A DNA stretch of 64,000 nucleotides. Origin: Flavonifractor sp. An92. GTDB taxonomy: Bacteria; Bacillota; Clostridia; Oscillospirales; Oscillospiraceae. The stretch's first letter is position 1; the number at the start of each line of letters is the position of its first letter. The DNA is taken from NCBI RefSeq assembly GCF_002159175.1, contig NZ_NFGZ01000008.1, positions 62,001 to 126,000 on the forward strand, read 5' to 3'. A program made the translations under genes and the position numbers. Below the pieces are notes generated by a model. The model ran no database searches and was not told the origin of the DNA. It saw only the letters and a program-made list of their open reading frames with translations. Below, in pieces: positions 8,051 through 15,562 of the stretch.

Positions 8051-9448
8051 TTACTTGCTCAGACGCTGCGCGATGACACGGGCCACCTTCACACCGGAGG
8101 CGCCCGCCTGGGCGAGGCCACGGGTGACGCCCGCGCCGTCGCCGATGGCGAAGAAGCCGGGCTTGGCGGTCTCCAGCTCACCGGAGAGGGCCAGACGGGA
8201 GGAGTAGAACTTCACCTCCGCGCCGTAGAGCAGGGTGTCGTAGTTGGCGGTACCGGGGGCGATCTTGTCCAGCTGATAGATCATCTCGATGATGTCGTCC
8301 AGCTGCCGCTTGGGCAGGGCCAGGGACAGGTCGCCGGGCACGGCGGCGGTCAGGGTGGGCCGCACGAAGGACTTGCTCAGCCGGTGCTCGTTGGTGCGGA
8401 TGCCCGCCACCAGGTCGCCGAAGCGCTGCACCAGCACGCCGCCGGCCAGCATGTTGCTCAGGGAGGCGATGTGCTTGCCGTAGCGGTAGGGCTCGTTGAA
8501 GGGCTGGGTGAAGCGGTTGGACACCAGCAGGGCAAAGTTGGTGTTCTCGCTGCGGAGAGCGGGGTCGGAGTAGGAGTGGCCGTTGACGGTGTTGATGCCC
8601 TCCACGTTCTCGGCCACCACATGGCCGTAGGGGTTCATGCAGAAGGTGCGCACCTGATCGCCGTACTGCTTGGTGCGGTAGACCAGCTTGGACTCGTAGA
8701 CCACATCGGTGATGTGCTCAAAGACGGTGGCGGGCAGCTCCACCCGCACGCCGATGTCCACCTGGTTGTTGATGAGCTCCAGGCCCAGGCCCTTGCACTG
8801 GTTGGCGAACCACTCGGCGCCGGAGCGGCCGGGGGCGGCGATGAGCCAGGTGCAGTCCACCTGATCCCCCTTGTCGGTGGTCAGGCGGTAGCCCTCGTCG
8901 CCCAGGTCCTCGATGGTGGCGACAGCGGTGTGGAAGCGGTACTCGGCGTACTGCTTCACGGTCTCGTAGATGCTCTGGAGGATGCGCAGGTTGTTCTCGG
9001 TACCCAGGTGCTTGCACCGAGCCTGCAGGAGGTGCAGGTCGTGCTCCAGGGCCCGCTTCTCCAGGGCCTTGGCCTCCGGCGTGGCGGTGGAGTAGACCTC
9101 GGTGGTGGCTCCGTGCTTGACGTTGATGGAGTCCACGTAGTCGATGAGGTTCATGACCTCCTTGCCGTCCATGAAGTCGGTGAGCCAGCCGCCGAAGGCG
9201 GTGGTGAAGTTGTACTTACCGTCGGAGAAGGCACCCGCGCCGCCGAATCCGCACATGGTGTCGCAGATCTTGCAGTGGATGCACTCCTTGACCTTGCCGG
9301 CCACGATGGGGCAGCTGCGGTGGTAGATGTCGGCGCCCTGGTCCAGGGTGACGACCTTCAGGTCGGGGCACAGGCGCATCAGCTCATATGCGGCGAAAAT
9401 GCCCGCCTCGCCACAGCCGATAATGGCTACATCGTATCTCGTATTCAT
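8051..9448 (-). CDS. FAD-dependent dehydrogenase (COG2509 family)
   Basis: 465 residues. N-terminal FAD-binding fold (YDVAIIGCGEAGIFAAYEL, a GxGxxG-type motif), a Cys-rich block ECIHCKICDTMCGFGGAGAF near residue 57-76 that is characteristic of the family, and a C-terminal FAD motif AKPGFFAIGDGAGVTRGLAQ. These uncharacterised oxidoreductases are common in anaerobic Firmicutes; the electron donor is unknown. The start is ATG 9448 with AGAGGGAA upstream; an 18-residue in-frame extension has no ribosome binding site. Transcribed alone from its own promoter. Confidence 0.9.
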   Translation of the reverse strand: MNTRYDVAIIGCGEAGIFAAYELMRLCPDLKVVTLDQGADIYHRSCPIVAGKVKECIHCKICDTMCGFGGAGAFSDGKYNFTTAFGGWLTDFMDGKEVMNLIDYVDSINVKHGATTEVYSTATPEAKALEKRALEHDLHLLQARCKHLGTENNLRILQSIYETVKQYAEYRFHTAVATIEDLGDEGYRLTTDKGDQVDCTWLIAAPGRSGAEWFANQCKGLGLELINNQVDIGVRVELPATVFEHITDVVYESKLVYRTKQYGDQVRTFCMNPYGHVVAENVEGINTVNGHSYSDPALRSENTNFALLVSNRFTQPFNEPYRYGKHIASLSNMLAGGVLVQRFGDLVAGIRTNEHRLSKSFVRPTLTAAVPGDLSLALPKRQLDDIIEMIYQLDKIAPGTANYDTLLYGAEVKFYSSRLALSGELETAKPGFFAIGDGAGVTRGLAQAGASGVKVARVIAQRLSK

Positions 9449-9510
9449 GTGCGTTCGTTCCCTCTTCTCATATTTGGACGGGCGCAGTGCACCCTTTCCC
9501 ATTTATTTTC

Positions 9511-9539
9511 AGTATACCAAAAAGTTTTGCATTTGACAA
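9511..9539 (-). promoter_or_regulatory. Predicted promoter of the FAD dehydrogenase gene
   Basis: Minus strand TTGTCA, 17-bp spacer, TATACT, about 60 nt before the start codon. Confidence 0.75.
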
Positions 9540-9566
9540 CGCTCTTGCAGTGGAAGGCGGGAAAAT

Positions 9567-10790
9567 TTACGCACGCTTGCCGGTAAAGGTCTCCTCGGGG
9601 AGGGTCCGCTGGGCGCCGTAGATGGAGCCGCCGCCGCTGCACACATAGGCCAGGGCGCACACCGGGAAAAAGACCGGCAGAGCGCCGTACCCGAACACCT
9701 CGCAGCCGATGAGGATGGGGGCCAGCAGGGTGTTGGTGGCCCCGCCGAACACGGCGGCGTAGCCCAGAGCGGCGCACCACGCCACGGGGAGGCCCAGCAG
9801 CGGCCCCGCCACGGCGCCCAGGGAGGCTCCGATGGAGAAGAGGGGGGTCACCTCGCCGCCCTGGAACCCGGCGGCCAGTGTGGTCACCGTAAAGAGGAAT
9901 CTCAGCGCCCAGTCCCAGGCGAACACCTCTCCCCCGCTGGTAGAGAGACTGATGAGGTTGGTGCCCAGGCCCGCATAGCGCCCCTGTCCCAGCAGGAAGA
10001 GGAGGACGGCCAGCACCGCGCCCACACCCGCGGCCCGGGCCACCGGCTGGGGGATCTTCTGCCCCAGCGCGCCCTTGGCCCAGCTGAGGACCTTGGCAAA
10101 GGCTCCGCCCACCAGGCCGAAGAGCACCCCGCACAGGAGCAGCGCACACCAGTTCTTCCCGTCCGGCGTGAAGGGGGACAGTTCCACCGTGAACTTCTCC
10201 AGCCCCAGGGCCCCCGACACCGCCGAGGCGGTATAGGAGCCCACCAGGGCGGGCAGCAGGGCTCTCAGATCCAGGGCCCCGGCGGTGCCCACCTCCAGGG
10301 CGAAGCAGGCGGCGGCCAGCGGAGTGCGGAAGAGCCCGCCGAAGCCCGCGGCCATGCCGGTGACCAGGTAGACCCGGTGATTCCCCCGGTCCAGGCGGCG
10401 GCCGATGCCGTGGCCCACGGTGGCGCCGATCTGGACGGCCACGCCCTCCCGTCCGGCGCTGCCGCCGGTGAGGTGGGTGAGCCAGGTGCCCCCCAGGATG
10501 AGGGGAATCAGTTTCAGGGGGATGGCCTCCTCCTCCCCCCGCCCGGCGGCAAAGACCAGACCCATGCCCTTGCCGCAGGGGCCGCCCCAGCGGCGGTAGG
10601 CCCAGGCGATGGCCGCTCCCGCCAGGGGGAGTCCCACCACCAGGGGGACGAAGTGGGCGTCCCGCACGTCTCCGATGGCCAGCAGTACCCGGCCGAAGAG
10701 GGCGTCCACCGCCCCCACCAACACGCCGATCACCACGGCGGCCAGCAGGGGCAGAAGATTCTCCCGCAGCGTTTCCTTCCAGTTCTCCAT
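9567..10790 (-). CDS. CLC-family anion transporter, probably fluoride/proton antiporter type
   Basis: 407 residues, about ten membrane helices. The CLC motif GSAGREGVAVQIGA (external-gate Glu) near residue 110 and GGEVTPLFSIGASLGA near residue 295 are present. Where chloride CLCs have GSGIP with its pore serine, this protein reads KGMGLV, and it ends with ATNTLLAP and SGGGSIYGAQ, features of the fluoride-exporting CLC-F branch. The upstream fluoride riboswitch makes fluoride export the best assignment. Start ATG 10790 with AAGGAGGAA. Confidence 0.9.
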   Translation of the reverse strand: MENWKETLRENLLPLLAAVVIGVLVGAVDALFGRVLLAIGDVRDAHFVPLVVGLPLAGAAIAWAYRRWGGPCGKGMGLVFAAGRGEEEAIPLKLIPLILGGTWLTHLTGGSAGREGVAVQIGATVGHGIGRRLDRGNHRVYLVTGMAAGFGGLFRTPLAAACFALEVGTAGALDLRALLPALVGSYTASAVSGALGLEKFTVELSPFTPDGKNWCALLLCGVLFGLVGGAFAKVLSWAKGALGQKIPQPVARAAGVGAVLAVLLFLLGQGRYAGLGTNLISLSTSGGEVFAWDWALRFLFTVTTLAAGFQGGEVTPLFSIGASLGAVAGPLLGLPVAWCAALGYAAVFGGATNTLLAPILIGCEVFGYGALPVFFPVCALAYVCSGGGSIYGAQRTLPEETFTGKRA

Positions 10791-10810
10791 GTAAATTCCT
10801 CCTTCTCCTC

Positions 10811-10855
10811 AAAAAAAGGCTGATGCCCCCTGTGTCACCACAGAAGTCATCAGCC
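10811..10855 (-). terminator. Riboswitch-controlled terminator before the CLC gene
   Basis: Minus strand: GGCTGATG and CATCAGCC form an 8-bp stem with inner pairing (TGTG/CACA), followed by seven T. The 5' arm is the conserved GGCTGATGAC of the fluoride aptamer, so aptamer and terminator exclude each other: fluoride binding should allow read-through. Confidence 0.9.
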
Positions 10856-10904
10856 CAAAAAGGCGGTTTTGCCCCGAGGGGCGCGGGAGCACCTCATTCC
10901 CGCG
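10838..10904 (-). ncRNA. Fluoride riboswitch (crcB motif)
   Basis: Read on the minus strand: GCGGGAATGAGGTGCTCCCG (outer stem with the ATGAGG strand), an extra GCCCC/GGGGC hairpin, AAAACCGCC, then GGGCTGATGACTTCTG. AUGAGG..GACUUCU and AACCGCC..GGCUGAUGA are the hallmark strands of the crcB-motif pseudoknot. It precedes a CLC transporter gene, one of the two usual targets. Its first ten nucleotides contain the stop codon of the upstream pseudouridine synthase gene. Confidence 0.93.
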
Positions 10905-11799
10905 ATTTACTTTTCTCCCGGCACAGGCGGCGGAAGGCGATGGGCTCCCGGGCCGCAAAGACCCGCTTCTCCCCGCTGCGGGGGTCGATGAGCTCCAGCC
11001 GGTGGGCGTGGAGGCACAGCCGCCCCAGCGGGCGGGTCTTGGCCCCGTACTGCTGGTCCCCGGCGATGGGGTGGCCCAGGTCGGACATGTGGACGCGGAT
11101 CTGGTTCTTCCGTCCGGTCTCCAGGTCCACCTCCAGGAGGGCGTAGCCGCCCCCGCTGGCCAGGGTGCGGTAGGCGGTGATGGCCTCCTTGGCGTCCCGC
11201 CCCTTCTCACCGGAATAGACCAGGTGGGTGCGGGTCTCCCGCAGCCAGGAGCGGACATAACCCTCCGGCGGCTCGGGGGTACCCTCCACCACCGCCCGGT
11301 AACCCCGGCGGAGCACCCGCTGGTCCCAGTCCTCCTGAAAAGCCCGCTTGGTCTCCTCGTTCTTGGCGAAGAGCACCACGCCGGAGGTGTCCCGGTCCAG
11401 CCGGTGGACCACGAAGATGCGGGCGAACTTGTTCTTCTCCCGCACGTAGTCGGTGAGGATGCGGTAGGCGGTGCGGAAGCGCTCCTTCTCGTTAGCGATG
11501 GTGAGAAGGCCCGCGGGCTTGTCGATGACGATGAGGTCGTCGTCCTCATAGAGCACCGGGAAGGGCAGCGCCGGGGCGGGCTCCTCCAGATGCTGGGTCA
11601 CGCTCACCCGGGAACCCACCGGCACCGGAGTGTCGAACCGGGTCACCGCCCGGCCGTCCACCTTCACCTGGCCCCGGGACAGCATGGATTTGATGTTGTT
11701 GCGGGATTTGCCCGTCACGTGGGTCAGCAGGAAGGAGAGCAGGGTGTCGTCCTGCTCGGCGGTCCAGACCCGGTCGGGGCGGCGTTGCTCTCGTTGCAT
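10894..11799 (-). CDS. RluA-family 23S rRNA/tRNA pseudouridine synthase
   Basis: 301 residues. An S4-like RNA-binding domain (about 20-70, NNIKSMLSRGQVKVDG) is followed by the catalytic domain with VVHRLDRDTSGVVLFAK, whose first Asp after HRL is the nucleophile. Other family blocks are VLYEDDDLIVIDKPAGLLT and GRKNQIRVHMSDLGHPIAGD. Which uridine is modified cannot be told from sequence alone. AAGGAG precedes the ATG. It follows the HAD gene by 18 nt and its stop codon is inside the fluoride aptamer, so its transcript probably supplies the riboswitch. Confidence 0.92.
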   Translation of the reverse strand: MQREQRRPDRVWTAEQDDTLLSFLLTHVTGKSRNNIKSMLSRGQVKVDGRAVTRFDTPVPVGSRVSVTQHLEEPAPALPFPVLYEDDDLIVIDKPAGLLTIANEKERFRTAYRILTDYVREKNKFARIFVVHRLDRDTSGVVLFAKNEETKRAFQEDWDQRVLRRGYRAVVEGTPEPPEGYVRSWLRETRTHLVYSGEKGRDAKEAITAYRTLASGGGYALLEVDLETGRKNQIRVHMSDLGHPIAGDQQYGAKTRPLGRLCLHAHRLELIDPRSGEKRVFAAREPIAFRRLCREKSKSRE

Positions 11800-11817
11800 A
11801 TCGGTCTCCTTTGTCGG

Positions 11818-12291
11818 TCAGCCCCGCAGGGAGGCCTTCAGCCGGTGGGGCAGCAGCAGGAGGTCCAGTACCTCCTCGATGGTACGGCAGGCCAGATGGG
11901 CGGAGAGCAGTGCGCCGGTAAAGGCGCCCTCGTCCCCCATCACCGCCAGGGAGAGCCCGGCGGCGCGGAGCATCTCCACGTCGTTGCGGCCGTTGCCCAC
12001 GGCGGCGGTCTCCGCCGCGCCCAGCCGCTCCACCAGAGCGGCCTTCTCCCGGGCCACCGCGCTGCCGTCAAAGACCAGCACCTCCACCGGGAGGGCGGCG
12101 CACTGGGCGGCGACGGTGCCGTTGGTGTCGGCGGTGATGATGTGGAGGGACACGCCCCTCCGGTGCAGCTCCTCCAGCCGGGGGCCCACCCCGGGCAGGA
12201 GGATGCCGTCCTTGGCCAGGGTGCCGTTGTAGTCCAGCACCAGATGGGCCACGCACACCTCCCCCCAGCCGGGGATGGTCAGCTCGATCAC
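11818..12291 (-). CDS. HAD-superfamily hydrolase (COG4087-like)
   Basis: 157 residues. LVLDYNGTLAKDG is HAD motif I with the nucleophilic Asp, here DxN rather than DxD; IITADTNGT is motif II; AAVGNGRNDVEML is motif IV with the metal-binding Asp. The family resembles the soluble phosphorylation domain of P-type ATPases; substrate unknown. The likely start is GTG at 12291, six nt after the typA stop and without a strong ribosome binding site, suggesting translational coupling to typA. Part of a typA-HAD-rlu-clc run. Confidence 0.85.
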   Translation of the reverse strand: MIELTIPGWGEVCVAHLVLDYNGTLAKDGILLPGVGPRLEELHRRGVSLHIITADTNGTVAAQCAALPVEVLVFDGSAVAREKAALVERLGAAETAAVGNGRNDVEMLRAAGLSLAVMGDEGAFTGALLSAHLACRTIEEVLDLLLLPHRLKASLRG

Positions 12292-12297
12292 GGCTTC

Positions 12298-14121
12298 TTA
12301 CTTGCCGCCCTTCAGGGCCTTCATACGGTCGGCGTGGCTGAGGATGCGCTTGCGCAGGCGCAGGTTCTCGGGGGTGACCTCCAGCAGCTCGTCGTCGTTG
12401 AGGAACTCCAGGCACTGCTCCAGAGAGAGCTGGCGGGGCGGGGTCAGGCGCAGAGCCTCGTCGGAGCCGGCGGCGCGCATGTTGGTCAGCTGCTTCTTCT
12501 TGCAGACGTTGACGGAAATGTCCTCGGCCTTGGGGGTCTCGCCCACCACCATGCCGGCGTACACAGGCACGCCCGCGCCGATGAACAGCGCGCCGCGCTC
12601 CTGGGCGTTGAAGAGGCCGTAGGTGACCGCCTCGCCGGTCTCGAAGGCCACCAGGGAGCCAGTGGAGCGGCGGGCGATGTCGCCCTTGTAGGGGGCGTAG
12701 CACTCAAAGACGGAGGCCATGATGCCCTCGCCCTTGGTGTCGGTGAGGAACTCGTTGCGGTAGCCGAACAGGCCACGGGCGGGCACCAGGAACTCCAGCT
12801 TCATCCGGTCGCCCACCGGGTTCATCTCCTGCAGCTCACCCTTGCGGGCGCCGATCTTCTCCATGACCGCGCCCACAGCGTCGCTGGGCACGTCGCAGAC
12901 CAGGCGCTCGATGGGCTCGCACTTCTTGCCGTCGATCTCCTGGTACAGCACGCGCGGGGGGGACACCTGGAACTCATAGCCTTCGCGGCGCATGGTCTCG
13001 ATGAGGATGGACAGGGACATCTCGCCGCGGCCGGCCACGCTGAAGGCGTCGGTGTTGGGGGTCTCGGTGACTCGCAGGGACACGTCCTTCAGGGTCTCGC
13101 GGAACAGGCGCTCCCGGATCTGGCGGGAGGTGACGTACTTGCCCTCGCGGCCGGCGAAGGGGGAGTCGTTGACCGAGAAGGTCATCTCAATGGTGGGAGC
13201 AGAGATCTTGACGAACTCGATGGGCTCCACACACTCGGGGGCGCAGATGGTGTCGCCGATGGTGATGTCGCCGATGCCGCTCATGGCGATGATGTTGCCG
13301 GCGGTGGACTCGGTGACGGGCACCTTGCCCAGGCCGTCGAACTCGTAGAGGGAGACCGCCTTGGCCTTCTTGGCGGGCTCATCGGGGGTGTGGTAGTTGC
13401 ACACCGCGATCTCCTGGTTCTGCTTGATGGTGCCACGCTCGATGCGGCCGATGGCGATGCGGCCCACGAACTCGTTATAGTCGATGGAGGACACCAGCAT
13501 CTGGAAGGGGGCGTCCACATCGGCCTCGGGGGCGGGGATATAGTTGAGGATGGTCTCAAAGAGGGGAGTCAGGTCGGTGCCGGGCACGTCGGGAGAGTAG
13601 GAGGCGGTGCCCTGCCGGCCGGAGCAGAACAGGGTGGGGGACTCGAACTGCTCGTCGGTGGCGTTCAGGTCCAGCAGCAGCTCCAGCACCTCGTCCATGA
13701 CCTCGTGGATGCGCTGGTCGGGGCGGTCGATCTTGTTGACCACCACGATGACCTTGTGGCCCAGCTCCAGGGCCTTGGAAAGGACGAAGCGGGTCTGGGG
13801 CATGGGGCCCTCGGCGGCGTCCACCAGGAGGATGACGCCGTTGACCATCTTCAGGATACGCTCCACCTCGCCGCCGAAGTCGGCGTGGCCCGGGGTGTCC
13901 ACGATGTTGATCTTCACGTCCTTGTAGTGGACGGCGGTGTTCTTGGCCAGGATGGTAATGCCGCGCTCCCGCTCCAGATCGCCGGAGTCCATGACGCGCT
14001 CGACGGTGGCCTGGTTCTCGCGGTAAATGCCGCCCTGCTTGAGCATTTCGTCCACCAGGGTGGTCTTGCCGTGGTCGACGTGGGCAATGATGGCTACGTT
14101 TCTCAGTTTCGTGTTCTGCAC
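12298..14121 (-). CDS. typA: Ribosome-binding GTPase TypA/BipA
   Basis: 607 residues. G-domain motifs: AHVDHGKTTL (G1), ERERGITI (G2 region), DTPGHADFGGE (G3), NKIDRPDQR (G4). Domains II, III, V and the BipA-specific C-terminal domain follow (GRGEMSLSILIETMRREGYE, then LFGYRNEFLTDTKGEG). BipA assists 50S assembly and growth under stress. Two in-frame GTG codons exist at the 5' end; the second (14121) is chosen because AGAGGTG lies six nt before it, whereas the first overlaps that site. Preceded by a promoter at 14170-14198. Confidence 0.95.
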   Translation of the reverse strand: MQNTKLRNVAIIAHVDHGKTTLVDEMLKQGGIYRENQATVERVMDSGDLERERGITILAKNTAVHYKDVKINIVDTPGHADFGGEVERILKMVNGVILLVDAAEGPMPQTRFVLSKALELGHKVIVVVNKIDRPDQRIHEVMDEVLELLLDLNATDEQFESPTLFCSGRQGTASYSPDVPGTDLTPLFETILNYIPAPEADVDAPFQMLVSSIDYNEFVGRIAIGRIERGTIKQNQEIAVCNYHTPDEPAKKAKAVSLYEFDGLGKVPVTESTAGNIIAMSGIGDITIGDTICAPECVEPIEFVKISAPTIEMTFSVNDSPFAGREGKYVTSRQIRERLFRETLKDVSLRVTETPNTDAFSVAGRGEMSLSILIETMRREGYEFQVSPPRVLYQEIDGKKCEPIERLVCDVPSDAVGAVMEKIGARKGELQEMNPVGDRMKLEFLVPARGLFGYRNEFLTDTKGEGIMASVFECYAPYKGDIARRSTGSLVAFETGEAVTYGLFNAQERGALFIGAGVPVYAGMVVGETPKAEDISVNVCKKKQLTNMRAAGSDEALRLTPPRQLSLEQCLEFLNDDELLEVTPENLRLRKRILSHADRMKALKGGK

Positions 14122-14169
14122 GGATAGCACCTCTTACTGTAATCGAAGTAATCGAAATCTCAACCTTGT

Positions 14170-14198
14170 ATTATAAACGAGGTACCGGAAAAACGCAA
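14170..14198 (-). promoter_or_regulatory. Predicted promoter of typA
   Basis: Minus strand TTGCGT, 17-bp spacer, TATAAT. The leader then contains a direct repeat of TTCGATTAC before the ribosome binding site. Confidence 0.75.
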
Positions 14199-14255
14199 CC
14201 GGAGAAGCGCAAAAGTCGCCGATTTTGTCATCTTATACAGAGTCCCATACCGCCG

Positions 14256-14284
14256 TTGACATCGGACGCACTTTGCGATAAAAT
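14256..14284 (+). promoter_or_regulatory. Predicted promoter of tRNA-Arg
   Basis: TTGACA, 17-bp spacer, TAAAAT, followed by about 50 nt with a GCGGGA/TCCCGC hairpin before the tRNA 5' end. Confidence 0.75.
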
Positions 14285-14340
14285 AATTTCCAGCCCATTT
14301 TGCCCGGAACCGGCGGGAAGGTCCCGCAGGTACCGTCCAT

Positions 14341-14417
14341 ACCCCTGTAGCTCAGTTGTATAGAGCGACCGCCTCCTAAGCGGTAGGCCACCAGTTAGAG
14401 TCTGGTCAGGGGTGCCA
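14341..14417 (+). tRNA. tRNA-Arg (anticodon CCU)
   Basis: 77 nt with encoded CCA. Acceptor ACCCCTG/CAGGGGT, D stem GCTC/GAGC, anticodon stem ACCGC/GCGGT with loop CTCCTAA, T stem ACCAG/CTGGT. The D loop AGTTGTATA has U at position 19 instead of G, and the T loop TTAGAGT has A at position 56 instead of C; the universal G19-C56 tertiary pair could thus be replaced by U19-A56. All stems are intact, and promoter and terminator are present, so it looks expressed. Confidence 0.93.
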
Positions 14418-14420
14418 AAA

Positions 14421-14463
14421 AAGCCTCTGTAAACCGGTTTTGCCGGCTTACAGAGGCTTTTTT
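14421..14463 (+). terminator. Intrinsic terminator after tRNA-Arg
   Basis: AAGCCTCTGTAA/TTACAGAGGCTT stem with an inner ACCGG..CCGG part, then a T-run. The A-run on the left side may also end the leftward permease transcript. Confidence 0.9.
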
Positions 14464-14468
14464 CTGTC

Positions 14469-15476
14469 TTATAGGAGCCAGCCCGAGGCCAGGTTGAACA
14501 CGCACCCGGCCAGCAGGATGCCCGCCACACAGATGGCAATGAACGCCCCCAGCAGTCGGGGCTTCACCGCCTTTTTCAGCATGATGAGGGAGGGCAGGCT
14601 CAGGGTGGTCACCGCCATCATGAAGGACAGCACCGTGCCCAGCCCCGCGCCCTTGTAGAGGAGGCTCTCCGCCACCGGGATGGTGCCGAAGATGTCGGCG
14701 TACATAGGCACACCCACCAGGGTGGCCAGCACCACCGCGAAGGGATTGTCCCGGCCCAGCACCGTCTCCACCCAGCTCTGGGGGATGACATTGTGGATCA
14801 CCGCGCCAACACCTACGCCCAGGAAGATGTAGGGGGCCACCTTCTTTACGGTGGACTTGAGCTGGCCCACGGCATAATCCACCCGGTCCCGGCGCTTGAG
14901 CTCCCGCTGGGGGAGGTCCAGATGGGGGGCGTTGCGGATGAAATCTTCCACATAGTGCTCCATGCCCAGCTTCTCCAGCAGCGTCCCCCCGATCACCGCC
15001 ACCACCAGGCCCAGCAGCACATAGACCACCGCGATCCGGGCGCCGAAAATGCTCATCAGCAGCACCAGAGACCCCAGGTCCACCATGGGTGAGGAGATGA
15101 GGAAGGAGAAGGTCACCCCGATGGGGAGCCCCGCGCTGGTGAAGCCCATGAAGATGGGGATGGAGGAGCAGGAGCAGAAGGGAGTCACCGTCCCCAGCAG
15201 CGCCGCGGCGGCGTTGGCGGTCAGGCCGTGAACCCTGCCCAGGATCTTTTTGGTCCGCTCGGGCGGGAAATAGCTCTGGATGTACGAGATCCCGAAAATC
15301 AGGACCGACAGCAGCACGAAGATCTTTACCGTGTCATAGAGGAAAAACTGCACCACCCCTCCGGCGGTGCCGGTGAGGCCCAGGGCCTCTATCCCCTGTC
15401 CGATGAGGGCGTTGAGCCACTTCATACCCAGAATCTGATTCTGGAAGAAGTCCCACGCCGCAGCGACCTGTTCCAT
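14469..15476 (-). CDS. Permease of the COG0701 (DUF318/ArsP-like) family
   Basis: 335 residues, about eight membrane helices. The family signature LLGTVTPFCSCSSIPIFMGF (Cys-Ser-Cys-Ser near residue 100) and the repeated half VGVPMYADIFGTIPVAESL are present. Relatives export organoarsenicals (ArsP) or are linked to metal and thiol stress; the substrate here is not known. The ATG at 15476 has AGAGGAG upstream. No arsR-like gene is adjacent, but an operator-like inverted repeat directly follows the -10 element. Confidence 0.88.
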   Translation of the reverse strand: MEQVAAAWDFFQNQILGMKWLNALIGQGIEALGLTGTAGGVVQFFLYDTVKIFVLLSVLIFGISYIQSYFPPERTKKILGRVHGLTANAAAALLGTVTPFCSCSSIPIFMGFTSAGLPIGVTFSFLISSPMVDLGSLVLLMSIFGARIAVVYVLLGLVVAVIGGTLLEKLGMEHYVEDFIRNAPHLDLPQRELKRRDRVDYAVGQLKSTVKKVAPYIFLGVGVGAVIHNVIPQSWVETVLGRDNPFAVVLATLVGVPMYADIFGTIPVAESLLYKGAGLGTVLSFMMAVTTLSLPSLIMLKKAVKPRLLGAFIAICVAGILLAGCVFNLASGWLL

Positions 15477-15509
15477 GTTCCGCTCCTCTCCGCGCCGCCC
15501 GGCGGCGCT

Positions 15510-15533
15510 ACACATTTATTTTTATCAATGTGT
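15510..15533. promoter_or_regulatory. Operator-like inverted repeat at the permease promoter
   Basis: ACACATT, ten AT-rich bases, AATGTGT, placed immediately downstream of the -10 hexamer, where a repressor would cover the transcription start. The AT-rich dyad resembles ArsR/SmtB-type operators; that identification is an inference. Confidence 0.5.
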
Positions 15534-15562
15534 AGGATAGCAGACACATCGAACTTTGTCAA
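15534..15562 (-). promoter_or_regulatory. Predicted promoter of the permease gene
   Basis: Minus strand TTGACA, 17-bp spacer, TATCCT. The TTGACA overlaps the TGA stop codon of the upstream GTPase gene. Confidence 0.75.

Noticed and set aside
14166-14340. Attachment site or integrated element at tRNA-Arg
   Set aside because: tRNA-Arg genes are common integration targets, but no integrase, direct repeat of the tRNA 3' end or foreign gene block is seen nearby.
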